A DNA stretch of 64,000 nucleotides from Talpa occidentalis (GCF_014898055.3 NW_023601543.1:12733314-12797313); one strand, 5' to 3'. Shown: positions 36,838-46,342, counted from the stretch's first letter. Notes: generated by a model not told the origin, from the letters alone. Translations and numbers: made by a program.

Positions 36838-36851
36838 CTCTCCAAAACTTA

Positions 36852-37137
36852 TTATTATTATTATTTTAATATTTTTAAAAAGATTTTTTTATTTATTTAT
36901 TCACACAAGAGCTGAGGTACAGGCCAGAGATGCAGGGGGTGAAAGGATTCAGCAGAGACAGAGCAGGGAGCAGAACACGCAGATCTACTGAAATACACTG
37001 GTGGAGCAGCGGGCGAGACAGGAGAGGTCTGCTGCACCATGTGGGTTGCTCCCTGCCCGAGGATCGAACTTGTGCTGCAGAGGCTGTGGACTGCTTCATA
37101 GTGCGGTGCTTAACCCCTTGTGCCACCAGGAAGGCCC
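36852..37137 (-). mobile_element. tRNA-derived SINE, class I, same target as its neighbour
   Basis: Antisense copy preceded by an AT-rich tail including (TTA)5 and followed by ctctccaaaactta at 37139-37152. This shares its TSD with the previous copy. A gap in the body (cactggtggagcagcgg) distinguishes the two, so they are not a simple duplicate. Confidence 0.9.
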
Positions 37138-37437
37138 CCTCTCCAAAACTTACTTTTGATAATAGACCTTCTAACTGGTACAAGTTGAAATCCATTTTAG
37201 GTTAGATTTGCATTTCCCTAACGATAAGTGATATAGAATAACTTTTCATATGTCTGCTGGCCATCTGCCCATTTTTAAATTGGTTTTTATGTCTTCTTGT
37301 TGTTGAGTTGCATGAGTTGTTTATATATTTTGGATATTAATCCTTCACTGATACATGGTTTGCAAATATCTTCTCCTGTTCAGTAAACTGCTTTTTGTTT
37401 TTAAGGATAGTTTCTTTTGTTGTGCAAAAGCTTTTTA

Positions 37438-37523
37438 GGGCCTCCCTGGTGGCCCAAGGGGTTAAGCACAGCACTGTAAAGCTATCTGCAGCCCTTGCAG
37501 CATGAGTTCGATCCCCGGCCAGG
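37438..37523 (+). mobile_element. 3'-truncated SINE fragment
   Basis: Only the tRNA-like head of a class I copy (gggcctccctggtggcccaa to tcgatccccggccagga) is present. It stops abruptly with no tail or TSD and joins sequence that is an inverted copy of 39001-39057. Confidence 0.88.
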
Positions 37524-37580
37524 AAATATACCTTGAAGCTTCAAGATTATGAATTTGTATATAGAAATAGATGCCTTATT
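37524..37580. repeat. Inverted repeat arm 1 (partner near 39001)
   Basis: This stretch, beginning aatataccttgaagcttcaa, is the reverse complement of 39001-39057 with about two mismatches. It joins the truncated SINE to an inverted L1 segment. Confidence 0.88.
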
Positions 37581-37905
37581 AAGCAACTTATGAGTAACTA
37601 ATTTATAACAAAGGCACCAAGAGTATACAATAGAGAAAGGAAATTTCCTTTAAGAAATGGTACTAGGGAAACTGGATAACCACATGCAAAAGAATGAAAC
37701 TGGACCACCATACTACATACTACATACTAAAATCAATTCAAAATAGATTAAAGTTTACAAACCATGAAATACATAGGAGAAAACTTAGGTAGTAAGTTCT
37801 TCTACATCAGCCTTAGTGATGTCTTCGTAGATTTATCTACAACAGCTAGAGAAATGAAAAAAAAAAATAGACAAATGGGATTAAATCAAATTAAAAAGCT
37901 ATATT
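37581..37905 (+). mobile_element. L1 ORF2 segment in inverted orientation
   Basis: Sense L1 text: aactaatttataacaaaggcaccaagag, gggaaactggataaccacatgc, agaatgaaactgga, and finally ttaaatcaaattaaaaagct. It ends exactly where the antisense L1 (ending ...aaaagcttttta at 37437) begins in consensus order. The two pieces are therefore parts of one element with its 5' part inverted. Confidence 0.85.
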
Positions 37906-37921
37906 TTAAAGAGTTATTTAT

Positions 37922-38184
37922 TTTTAAAGATTTACTTATTTATACAAGAACTGGGGTACAGGTCAGAGGCACGGGAGGGTGAGAGGATTCACCAGAGACA
38001 TAGCTGGGAGCAGAATAGGCAGACAGACGAAAGACACTGCTGAGGGAAGCAGTGGGCGAGGCAGGAGAGGTCTGCTGTGCCATGTGGGTTTCTCCCTGGC
38101 CAGCCGGGAATCAAACCCGTGCTGCAGAGGCTGCAGACAGCTTCACAGTGTGGTGCTCAACCCGCTGCGCCACCGGGGAGGCCC
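37922..38184 (-). mobile_element. SINE, first of a head-to-tail pair
   Basis: Antisense copy from aaagatttacttatttatac to caccggggaggccc. The head is class II-like (gctcaacccgctgcgccaccgg) while the distal end is class I-like. It abuts the second copy with no spacer. Confidence 0.9.
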
Positions 38185-38445
38185 AAGATTTATTTATTTA
38201 TACATACAAGAACTGCGGTACAGGCCAGAGGTGCGGGGGGTGAGAGGATTCACCAGAGACAGAGCGGGGAACGGAACAGATGGATTGACTGAAATATACT
38301 GCTCAGGGGAGCAGCAGCTGAGACAGGAGAGGTCTGCTGTGCTATGTGGGTTAGCTTCCTGGCTGGGAATCAAACTCGTGCTGCAGTGGCTTCGGATAGA
38401 ATCATAGTGCTGAGACTTCACCCCTTGAACCACTAGGGAGGACCC
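38185..38445 (-). mobile_element. SINE, second of a head-to-tail pair, class I
   Basis: Antisense copy starting aagatttatttatttatacat directly after the previous element and ending cactagggaggaccc. The pair is flanked by short atatttt sequences at about 37901 and 38446. One copy probably inserted into the other's T-rich tail. Confidence 0.9.
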
Positions 38446-38446
38446 A

Positions 38447-38510
38447 TATTTTTTGTATATTAAATTTGTAGCCTGCAACTTTACTCTATTTGTTTAAAAA
38501 TGTGCAATTT
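38447..38510 (-). mobile_element. L1 ORF2 fragment, antisense
   Basis: The text tttttgtatattaaatttgtagcctgcaactttactctatttg is antisense to the ORF2 'aaagttgcaggatacaaaatcaa' segment, which lies upstream of the segment at 37581. Possibly the same element after loss of intervening sequence. Confidence 0.6.
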
Positions 38511-38529
38511 TTGATGATAAATTGTAGAG

Positions 38530-38848
38530 TAGAGGTCAGCAAATTTGAACTGGCAAAGCCACATATGTCTTGTTTCCTGTCTTTCTATGACACAAGCTAA
38601 GAATGGTTGAAAAAAAAAATCTAAAGAATACTTTGTGACATATGAAACCTAATATGAAATGCAAATTTCAGTGGCCAGAAATAAAGGATTATTAGAATGC
38701 AGGCCACACTTGCTTACATGTTGACTATGTTGCTTTGTTGAAATAAAAGCAGAGTTGAATAGTTCGACTAGAAACTGCATGGCTCACAAATTCTAAAGAA
38801 TTTACAATCTGGCCTTTTACCAAATAAACTTGAGAACTCCTGGTTTAG
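38530..38848. mobile_element. hAT-type DNA transposon relic
   Basis: Text in order: gaggtcagcaaatttgaactgg, tctatgacacaagctaagaatgg, caaatttcagtggccagaaataaagg, gcagagttgaatagttcg, atctggccttttaccaaat. This is a well-known mammalian non-autonomous hAT family whose ends read 'gtcagcaaactttttctgtaaag'. About 320 bp, non-coding. Confidence 0.7.
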
Positions 38849-39000
38849 AGCATAATTTTTATAAAGGACTCATTTTGTGACCTCTGATATTTTGTGGGGG
38901 TTGGGAAAATAAACTTTTAATGACTAGCATGTTTAATGGGAAACTTTTGTATTTGAGTGTGGACTCAAGAAAGGAACTGTGGAGAGTTTTTAGATTGCAA

Positions 39001-39057
39001 AATAAGGCATCTATTTCTATATACAAACTCATAATCTTGAAGCTTCAAGGAATATTT
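39001..39057. repeat. Inverted repeat arm 2 (partner at 37524)
   Basis: Begins aaaataaggcatctatttct. It is the reverse complement of 37524-37580, spaced about 1.4 kb away. Its flanks continue as ordinary unique DNA, so this is probably the original copy. Confidence 0.88.
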
Positions 39058-39283
39058 CAAGAAAGTTGCTGAAGCTGATGGACTGGGCATTTCTGGAATC
39101 TTTATATGCACACTTAATGCTTCTCAATCTATAGTTGTACAGAAATGTCCACAAGTATGTGAAAGGATTGCTTCCACCTTCTGAAGAGATCTGAGGATTA
39201 GTCATTTATTCACATTCATTCAACAGGATTCTTGTACATTTATTATGTGCCAAACAGTAAGTGTGGAGACCCTTTCCAGAGGT

Positions 39284-40162
39284 TTTTTTTTTTTTTAAGA
39301 TTTATTTATTCATACAAGAACTGGGGTACAGACCAGAGGTGTGGGGGGTGAGAGGATTCACCAGAGACAGAGTGGGGGTACAGAACAGGCAGACTGAATT
39401 ACACTGCTGAGGGGAGCAGCGGGCGAGTCAGGAGAGGTCTGCTGCGCCATGTGGGTCGCTCCCTGAGTTGGGATCAAACTCAGGCTACAGGAACTCTCCT
39501 GCACTGTTGGTGGGAGTGCAAACTGGTCCAACCACTATGGAGAGCTGTGTGGAGATTTCTTGACCTACTAAACATAGAGCTTCCATATGATCCAGCAATT
39601 CCACTCCTAGGTATTTACCCAAAGGACACAGAAACATCAATTCCAAAGAGCACCTGCACCCCTATGTTTATAGCAGCACTATTTACAATAGCTAAGCTTT
39701 GGAAACAACCCAAATGCCCAAAAATAGATGACTGGATCAAGAAGATGTGGTCCATGTACACCATGGAATGTTACTCAGCATTCAAAAAAGATAAACACAT
39801 GCAATTTACAGCAACATGGATGGAGCTGGAAGGGATCATGCTCAGCGAAATAAGCCAGAAAGAAAAAGAAAAATACCGGATGGTCTCACTCATAGCAGGA
39901 ATCTAGAAAACTTAAATAAGGGACCAGGAAAATGAATAACTATAAGAAAGTGAAAATCAAAATCAACAAACAACTATGAACCAGAGACACTCTATGGGGG
40001 GTGGGGGCGGGGAGGAAAGGGATTGGGGTCAAAATAAGGGGGTTGCAATTGTATGGGGAATATAAAAATAAAATTTATTTAAAAAAAATCAAACTCAGGC
40101 TACAGTGGCTGCAGATAGCTTCATAGGTTACATCTTAACCCCTTGCGCCACCAGGGAGGCCC
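39284..40162 (-). mobile_element. SINE, class I, split by an L1 insertion
   Basis: The antisense SINE occupies 39284-39490 and 40106-40162 (head, ccaccagggaggccc). An L1 with an 18-bp duplication of SINE sequence separates the two parts. The SINE's own target duplication is about tccagagnttttt at 39276 and 40163. Confidence 0.93.
39491..40087 (+). mobile_element. Young 5'-truncated L1, sense, ORF2 C-terminus open
   Basis: Inserted in a SINE with an exact 18-bp duplication, atcaaactcaggctacag, at 39473-39490 and 40088-40105. The frame from 39491 to the TAG at 39904-39906 stays open for about 138 codons. It encodes the ORF2p C-terminal region, with motifs [30 protein letters not shown] and FIAALFTIAKLWKQPKCP. 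The 3' UTR has a G-rich tract at 39996-40027 and ends in AAAATAAAATTTATTT plus poly(A). The open frame and exact TSD indicate recent insertion. It lacks ORF1, the endonuclease and the reverse transcriptase, so it is immobile. Confidence 0.95.
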
Positions 40163-40307
40163 TCCAGAGTTTTTTCTAAATGTGGAATTTAGGAGACTTC
40201 GGCAACTTTTTGCAGTTAATCTGATGTTAAGTTATGTTGTTTTTTTGGTCTATGGCACATTGTCTCCCTCATATACATATGTTAGAACGCTAACATTTCA
40301 GATGCTT

Positions 40308-40309
<2 letters not shown>

Positions 40310-40351
<42 letters not shown>
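40310..40351. repeat. (TA)21 microsatellite
   Basis: Uninterrupted TA repeats followed by a CA/TA-rich skirt to about 40390. Likely variable and DNA-unwinding. Confidence 0.96.
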
Positions 40352-40354
<3 letters not shown>

Positions 40355-40403
40355 TACACACACATATATACTCCCACATACACACGTATGTATTTGAATT
40401 AAA

Positions 40404-40527
40404 TGCACTTTTAACTGAGAATATCATTGAGATTTCATCATCTATATAATTTGTATGTTTAGGGTTGGTTAGACATTAGACTCATCAGTGACTGAGTAGC
40501 GTCCTCTCAAATCTACCTGTCTCTGTG
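40404..40527. repeat. Diverged direct duplication, copy 1
   Basis: Contains gagaatatcattgagatttcatcatctatat, actcatcagtgactgag and ctcaaatctacctgtctctgtgg. The same order recurs at 40787-40893. Confidence 0.75.
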
Positions 40528-40531
40528 GTAA

Positions 40532-40555
40532 GTGTGTGTATATATATACACACAC
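40532..40555. repeat. 24-bp perfect palindrome (GT/TA/CA)
   Basis: gtgtgtg, then (ta)5, then cacacac forms a perfect inverted repeat with no spacer, a cruciform or Z-DNA candidate. Confidence 0.9.
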
Positions 40556-40786
40556 AATTATATATGTACAATAAATATGTATATTATAATTCTATATTGC
40601 TATATAACTTATATTTATTTCCCCCCAGAATCTTGTTTTTAAATTCTGGAGAGACTATTATAGTACCCAGAACATTAGAGTTTAACAATTTATTTAGGAT
40701 ACCTTTATTCTCTCTGTATTCCCAGTGTTCAAATACAGTGCTCAGCACGAAGTAGATGCCTGTTAAATGCTTATTGAATCGAAAAA

Positions 40787-40893
40787 AATTGACTTTAATT
40801 GAGAGAATATCATTGAGATTTCTTCATTTATATCATTTTTATCCTTAGAATTAATCAGCGACTGAGACTCATCCTATAAATCTGTCTCCATAA
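40787..40893. repeat. Diverged direct duplication, copy 2
   Basis: Contains gagaatatcattgagatttcttcatttatat, tcagcgactgagactcatc and ataaatctgtctccat, paralleling 40404-40527. The two lie about 380 bp apart. The 40710-40770 spacer ends with a MIR-like tail (cagtgctcagcacgaagtagatgcc). Confidence 0.75.
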
Positions 40894-41287
40894 TTTCACA
40901 GTATTGTCAAAGGCATTTTCATGCTAGATCCGCTATAGGCACATGGGTGTGGATCCATTTATGGAGTCTCTGAGCGTTAGGAGGGGCCACAAAGAGTAAA
41001 GAGCGGTTGGCTGGGGAATTACCCTGCTGACAGCTACCCTGACTGAGCACTCCATTTGAAGGTAGAAGCAATAGTGGTTCTCAGAGAAATGAGAGTGGAA
41101 GAAGAGAAAAGGAATGATTAGCTAAATAAGGGAAGACTCCTCAGAAAATTTAAATCCAGAGCTTGGGTTCAAAACTTACTTGCCTAATAAAGTGACAGGT
41201 ATCATCATCTGCAGATCAGGACCCAGGGTCTAGGAACATCATGGAATGTACAGGATGGAAGAGACTGTAGAGATCCTCTGTTTTTCT

Positions 41288-41299
41288 TTCTTAAAAGAT

Positions 41300-41342
<43 letters not shown>

Positions 41343-41590
41343 TACAAGAACTGGGGTATGGGCCAGAGGTGCAGGGTGTGTGTGTGTGAGAGAGGATTCA
41401 CCAGAGACAGAGTGGGGAACAGACCAGGCAGATTGACAGAAATACACTGCTGAGGGGAGCAGTGGGCGAGACAGGAGAGGTCTGTTGTGCCATGTGGGTA
41501 GCTCCCTGGCTGGGGATCGAACTCATGCTGCAGAGGCTGCGGACAGCATCATAGGGTGCGTCTTAACCCTTGCGCCACCAGGGAGGCCAA
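41288..41590 (-). mobile_element. SINE, class I, with tail expansion
   Basis: Antisense copy with a (TTTA)11 tract at about 41299-41342 in its tail and a short (TG)n seed at 41382-41389. Target duplication gagatcctctgtttttc (41270-41286) and gagagcctctgtttttc (41591-41607). Confidence 0.93.
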
Positions 41591-41609
41591 GAGAGCCTCT
41601 GTTTTTCAA

Positions 41610-41696
41610 TCCTCTGGAGCAGGGCTTCTTAACATGGCTTAATCCATGGGTTCCCAAAATTCTATGTGTCTATATACTTTTCTGGAGAGGGAATTC
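41610..41696. mobile_element. hAT-type relic, split by L1 insertions
   Basis: cagggcttcttaacatggct and tatatacttttctggagagggaattcagaactttcat match the non-autonomous hAT family also seen at 6800. The element resumes after 42674 (tctagaagtctcccta). Confidence 0.5.
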
Positions 41697-41713
41697 AGAA
41701 CTTTCATTATTTT

Positions 41714-42657
41714 TTTAAATATTTATTTTACTTTTATTTTACACATTTTTACATCATTTTCATTTTTGTACAATGTATGCATTTTCATCTTGGTTATAGT
41801 CCCCATACAATTCCCACCCCCTTGTTTTGAACCTGCTCCTTCCCACCCTGGTAGTGTGTCTCTGGTTTATAGTTGCTTGTTGATTTTGATTTTTACTTTA
41901 TTATAATTAGTCTTTTTCCTGGTCCCTTGTTTATTTATTTATTTATTTAAATTTTTTTTTTTTTTTTTACTTATAGGCTTTTATTTTTTTGGACATTTTA
42001 TTATTTTATTTTTTTAATTTTTATATTCCCCATACAATTGCAACCCCCTTATTTTGACCCCAATCCCTTTCCTCCCCGCCCCCCACCCCCCATAGAGTGT
42101 CTCTGGTTCATAGTTGTTTGTTGATTTTGATTTTCACTTTCTTATAGTTATTCATTTTCCTGGTCCCTTATTTAAGTTTTCTAGATTCCTCTTACTAGTG
42201 AGACCATCCGGTATTTTTCTTTTTCTTTCTGGCTTATTTCGCTGAGCATGATCCCTTCCAGCTCCATCCATGTTGCTGCAAATTGCATGTGTTTATCTTT
42301 TTTGAATGCTGAGTAATATTCCATGGTGTATATGTACCACATCTTCTTGATCCAGTCATCTATTTTTGGGCATTGGGCTGTTTTCGAAGCTTAGCTATTG
42401 TAAATAGTGCTGCTATAAACATAGGGGTGCAGGTGCTCTTTGGAATTGATGTTTCTGTGTCCTTTGGGTAAATACCTAGGAGTGGAAATGCTGGATCATA
42501 TGGAAGCTCTGTCTTTAGTAGGTTGAGGAATCTCCACACAGCTTTCCATAGTGTTTGTCCTGGTCCCTTATTTAGGTTTTCTAAATTCCTGCTATGAGTG
42601 AGACCATCCAGTATTTGGATGGCTGGAAGGGATCATGCTCAGCAAAATAAGCCAGAA
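41714..42657 (-). mobile_element. Outer L1: 5'-truncated, twin-primed, itself interrupted
   Basis: Exact 17-bp duplications, agaactttcattatttt, at 41697-41713 and 42658-42674 bracket the whole nest. The antisense L1 occupies 41714-41916 and resumes at 42575-42618. The last about 40 bp (42619-42657, atggctggaagggatcatgc...) is the immediately upstream L1 sequence in the opposite orientation, the signature of twin priming. Confidence 0.92.
41934..42557 (-). mobile_element. Inner L1 inserted in the outer L1
   Basis: Antisense 5'-truncated copy (about 620 bp, T-rich left end to gctttccatagtg). It is flanked by tcctggtcccttgttta (41917-41933) and tcctggtcccttattta (42558-42574), a 17-bp duplication of outer-L1 sequence with one mismatch. 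Confidence 0.92.
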
Positions 42658-42739
42658 AGAACTTTCATTATTTTCTAGAAGTCTCCCTACACCAAATACC
42701 AAGTAGGTTACAAGCCATCATTCTAGAAGATGTGTGTCC

Positions 42740-43980
42740 TTTCCACTGCGACCCTGATCAGCAATGGTTGAACTATCTCATTTAAACCTTTCAGTGATGG
42801 CGAATGTATGACTTCACGAGTCATGGGATCAGGTGAGGACCGGACAGCAGGAACTGTTGTAAAGTTACTCCTCACTTTGGTAATTTATCTGTGTAACTTC
42901 CCCAAATTCATTTTGTTAGTTTGGTTTCTGTCCTCCAAAGTCACTAAGGTAAGTGCCATTCCTCTTTGTGATGCAGTCCTTTAAATAGAACAGTTTATAA
43001 GCCTTCCTCAAGGTGACTTCCCCAAGCAAAGGAGCCTTTCTAAACTTTTCTCATGTATCTGTGACTTTCCCCATGCTGACGATTTTTGTTTAAATGGTCA
43101 TTGTCCCTTGAAAGTCGTGGAGCTGGAACTGAAGATGGCATTGCAGGGGGTTTTGACCAGCACAAATCAGAACCCCATTGTCACCCTGTTGTTCTAGACA
43201 ATATTCTTCTCTTAATGCCTAATTAATAGCCACTGTGATAGCCACTTTACACTGCTGATTTGTGATGTGTTGATTTGCAAACATATCCTTCAATCTCCTT
43301 GTGGGTTGACTGAGGGGTCTATCTATACACACTGTCTTAGATTTAAAAACAAACAAAGGATTAAGTCAGGGCAGTTTTACACTTCTATGGAGATAACTAA
43401 ATTTCTTCTTAAGATTTACAAAAACTCATTTTACCTTGATTATTCTGGTTGCTCCACTAAACACTAAAGAAACCCTGACATTTTCAGAGCAAACACTGAA
43501 CATGTGAGTGCATGGTACAGTACCTTCTAACACTGTTGGGAAATGAATACACACTGGTGATTTATTTACTATATGATCAGTTATTTGTTTTTTGAAGCAA
43601 TTTTTAACATTTTTATTAGAAAGGCTAGAAACAGAGCGGTAGACATCAGTTCAGGTAGCCTTCGGGACTTGAAGTGGATCTACCAATCATGAAGAATTTA
43701 ATTGCAGTAGAAAATGGTCACTTGTCATGCAGAAGATGAGGCAGATAGTGTGAGCCAAGTAGTAGGTGGAGCCTCTTCCTGTCTACAAATGCCAAAAAGG
43801 GTGGCTGCCATGGCGGGGCTGTTTGGAATGAGCCTAGAAGGCCAAGTTGTGGCTGGTGAGGGTATACAAATAGCTGTAAGCACAATGCAGGAGTATCTTC
43901 GTGTCAGTGTGGGCTGGCTCTACTCTGCAGAGAAATACAGTGTTTTTGGAATATAATTTTCTTATAAGTGCATTCTTGTT
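42740..43980. other. Unique non-coding DNA
   Basis: No recognised repeat. An 80-codon frame at 43714-43956 has no recognisable family. Confidence 0.5.
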
Positions 43981-43995
43981 CAATCATTAGCTTTA

Positions 43996-44304
43996 TTTAT
44001 TTTTTTTTTAAGAGGCATGTATTTTTATTTATTTATTTATTTGTTTGTTTGTACATGCACTGGGTACAGTCAGAAGCGCGGGAGGGTGAGAGAATTCACC
44101 AGAGCCAGAGCGGGGAGCAGAGCAGGCAGATGGACCGAAGTACACTGCTGAGGGGAGCAGCGGGCGGCAGGAGAGGTCTGCGTGCCATGTGGGACCCTCC
44201 TCTGGTGGCCGGGGAGCAGCCGGGGATCGAACTGGCGTCGCAGAGGCTGCGGGCAGCTTCGCAACCCAGAGCTCAACCGCTGCGCCACCGGGGAGGCCCA
44301 CAAT
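43996..44304 (-). mobile_element. tRNA-derived SINE, class III (young)
   Basis: Antisense copy with 3' end aagaggcatgtatttttatttattt. An exact 15-bp duplication, caatcattagcttta, is at 43981-43995 and 44305-44319. The head retains most CpGs. Confidence 0.95.
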
Positions 44305-44319
44305 CAATCATTAGCTTTA

Positions 44320-45570
44320 GATCCAGAGACTTCTAATGGAGCTAGAATGGCTTCTCCAAACAGAACTTATAATGGGATCTTTCTGACTCCAAGTCTATAC
44401 TGAATTGCTGGTCAAAACCAGACAGGTTCAATCAGCCCAGGTGTGATAGTACCCTCAAGCTGGAGCAGTTGCCAGGAGGCTGTTCTGCTGTGAGTGTTGT
44501 ACGGGGATGCTCCGTCTTCACCCCTAGAGCCATCATCACCAGCACGGGCGGGGGCCTGGGAGAAAGAGAAGAGGCCGCCCTCCAAGTGCTGTTTTCGCCC
44601 CATCCTGCTCTCTTGGGATTTTTCTGGGAATAAAAAGGGAAAATATTTTTCTCATCGTTTGGCAAAACATTTAATTAGAGCTGGTAACGAAAAGTCAGCC
44701 CAGTAGCACGACGCTTTTATGTGATGACTTAGACTTAACATATTTCAGGGTACTTACTCACAAGCTGTTTGGTGATTAGGGAGCAATCTACTGAGCAAGA
44801 GAGATAAATAAATAAATAAATAAATAAATAAATAGAAGCACAGTGTGAAAAATGAGTGTGTCGAAGTTAGGCTGCATGCAATTGCCTCAAAGCCAAAATT
44901 GAAGATGTACAGCCACTACAGAGAGGCAGACAACCTGGAGCATTTGCCAGACAGAGCTATTGTTTGTGGCACTGCGTGGAACAGCTCAGCCATGGCATGC
45001 AGTAGGGTGAGTGGGTCTGTTCAGTGTGCTTGGTTCATGGAGTGAGCAAATTTCTCAAATGTTTTTGTCCCCCCCACCTCATATAGACAGAAACTCTAAA
45101 GTCATTGGGTCGAATTTTTCTAATCTTTAATCCTTTGTGTTGGGTGTCACGTCTTTATAGCTGGTTTCCTTCTTAATTTCTTTTGTCTTTCATCTTTTTA
45201 GACTTTGGGAGATGCAGTTGTCTTTGAACTTCACCTGATGGGTGTCAATGGTGTCCATCAGTTTCATCCATTTCTATGAGAACACCAGATAAAATGTGTA
45301 ACCACTTATGGTAGGCCTATAAATTATAAAAATAATGGGCTGATTGGGGTTTATAAAGCTGCTTTATAAGAAAAAAGTAAAGCTTTTTTTTTTGTCTTAA
45401 TAAAACATGACACGTGACTGCTTGCCTTTTTCACTTGGCTACTTGGGTTAAACTAAAACCTGTTTCTGAGAATCATCTATGTAGTGGCTTTCCATTGTAT
45501 ATGATGGGTCACCAAGCTGACTGCTGCAACCAACATTCCTCCAGTTTGCTCTTAATTTTATTGAGAGTCT
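44320..45570. other. Unique non-coding DNA with an (AAAT)n tract
   Basis: An (AAAT)8 tract at 44803-44833 is free-standing, with no SINE body attached. Otherwise nothing is recognised. Confidence 0.55.
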
Positions 45571-45579
45571 CATTGACAG

Positions 45580-46153
45580 CAAGATATCTTTTTGCTCTCT
45601 TCTGATGAGTTTTATTACCTGCAACACCTCTGTGCCCTTGAACCCCATGGCCAGTATATTTATAATGGTTCACGCTATAGAAAGGTCAGTGGTCCCTCTG
45701 CTGCTCAGTTTGATGCCATGAAATGGCCCATTTGCAGTAGGCCAAGTGTCTTCTACAGAGGAAATGCTGGAGAAGCATTTGTAGAATACATGAAGGCCCA
45801 AGGCGAAGGACTAAACAATATTTATGTTGATTATAGATACATTCTTGGTTTGGGAGAAGGACCAACTCCAGAGAGGAAGTGCGGTCTCACTGGAGAGTTT
45901 TGGAGAAATGAGCAATAAATCTAACAGGCATCTTTGGGGTTTTCGAAAGCTGATAGTCACAATTCTTACCATGGTTCCACATAAGAGTATGAGCTTGTTA
46001 TTTCTCAAAAAAACAATTTAGAGACTGAATTTCTTCCAAAGTATGAAAATTGGTGTGTACAAGATCATGTGATTTCACTTTCCTTGTTAGCTCTCTCTCA
46101 TTGGACATTTATACCTAGAACCTAAGAATAAATTTGCTGCACTTAAAAAAAAA
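45580..46153 (+). pseudogene. Unidentified retrocopy or terminal-exon-like unit
   Basis: A frame of about 113 codons is open from 45577 to the TAA at 45916-45918. It shows protein-like text such as QYIYNGSRYRKVSGPSAAQF, GEAFVEYMKAQGEG and TGEFWRNEQ at the end. About 225 bp later an AATAAA signal (46127-46132) is followed 12 bp on by nine A's (46145-46153). This is what a 5'-truncated processed pseudogene looks like. No TSD was found, however, and an acceptor-like tcattgacag ends at 45579, so a true terminal exon is the alternative. I do not recognise the protein; there is no ATG near the start. Function unknown. Confidence 0.35.
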
Positions 46154-46342
46154 TGAAGCTCTGTAAAACCTTCTATTTACCTGGGACATTTCTAAAATCG
46201 CTCTGGGATTTTTATGAACCATCCCTGTGATGTTCATAAGAAACGAAATTTGCATAATGTATGAGAGAAAATTATAAAATGTTCAGTATTACCACTTTAT
46301 TATTAAAGTGGAGCATACAACTTGATTTAAGAATAAATCCTA

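Larger units (their letters stand above)
35897..37437 (-). mobile_element. Old L1 3' half, antisense, with two nested SINEs
   Basis: Antisense landmarks run from ggtttcaggtgtgtggcttct and atgagtgaaaccatatggtg through tggatcatatggtaattg and ccaaactggctacaccaattt to tgttgtgcaaaagcttttta. Two SINEs split it at 36563-36837 and 36852-37137. The matching upstream L1 segment lies at 37581-37905 in the opposite orientation. Confidence 0.85.

Noticed and set aside
39451..39906. 151-codon frame as a cellular gene
   Set aside because: It begins in a SINE and continues into the L1 ORF2 C-terminus; it is a retrotransposon fragment.
36549..40162. Regularly spaced similar sequences as a CRISPR-like or satellite array
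   Set aside because: The units are full-length SINEs with separate TSDs or tails and irregular spacing; spacers are genomic or L1 DNA. A mammalian genome does not carry CRISPR arrays.
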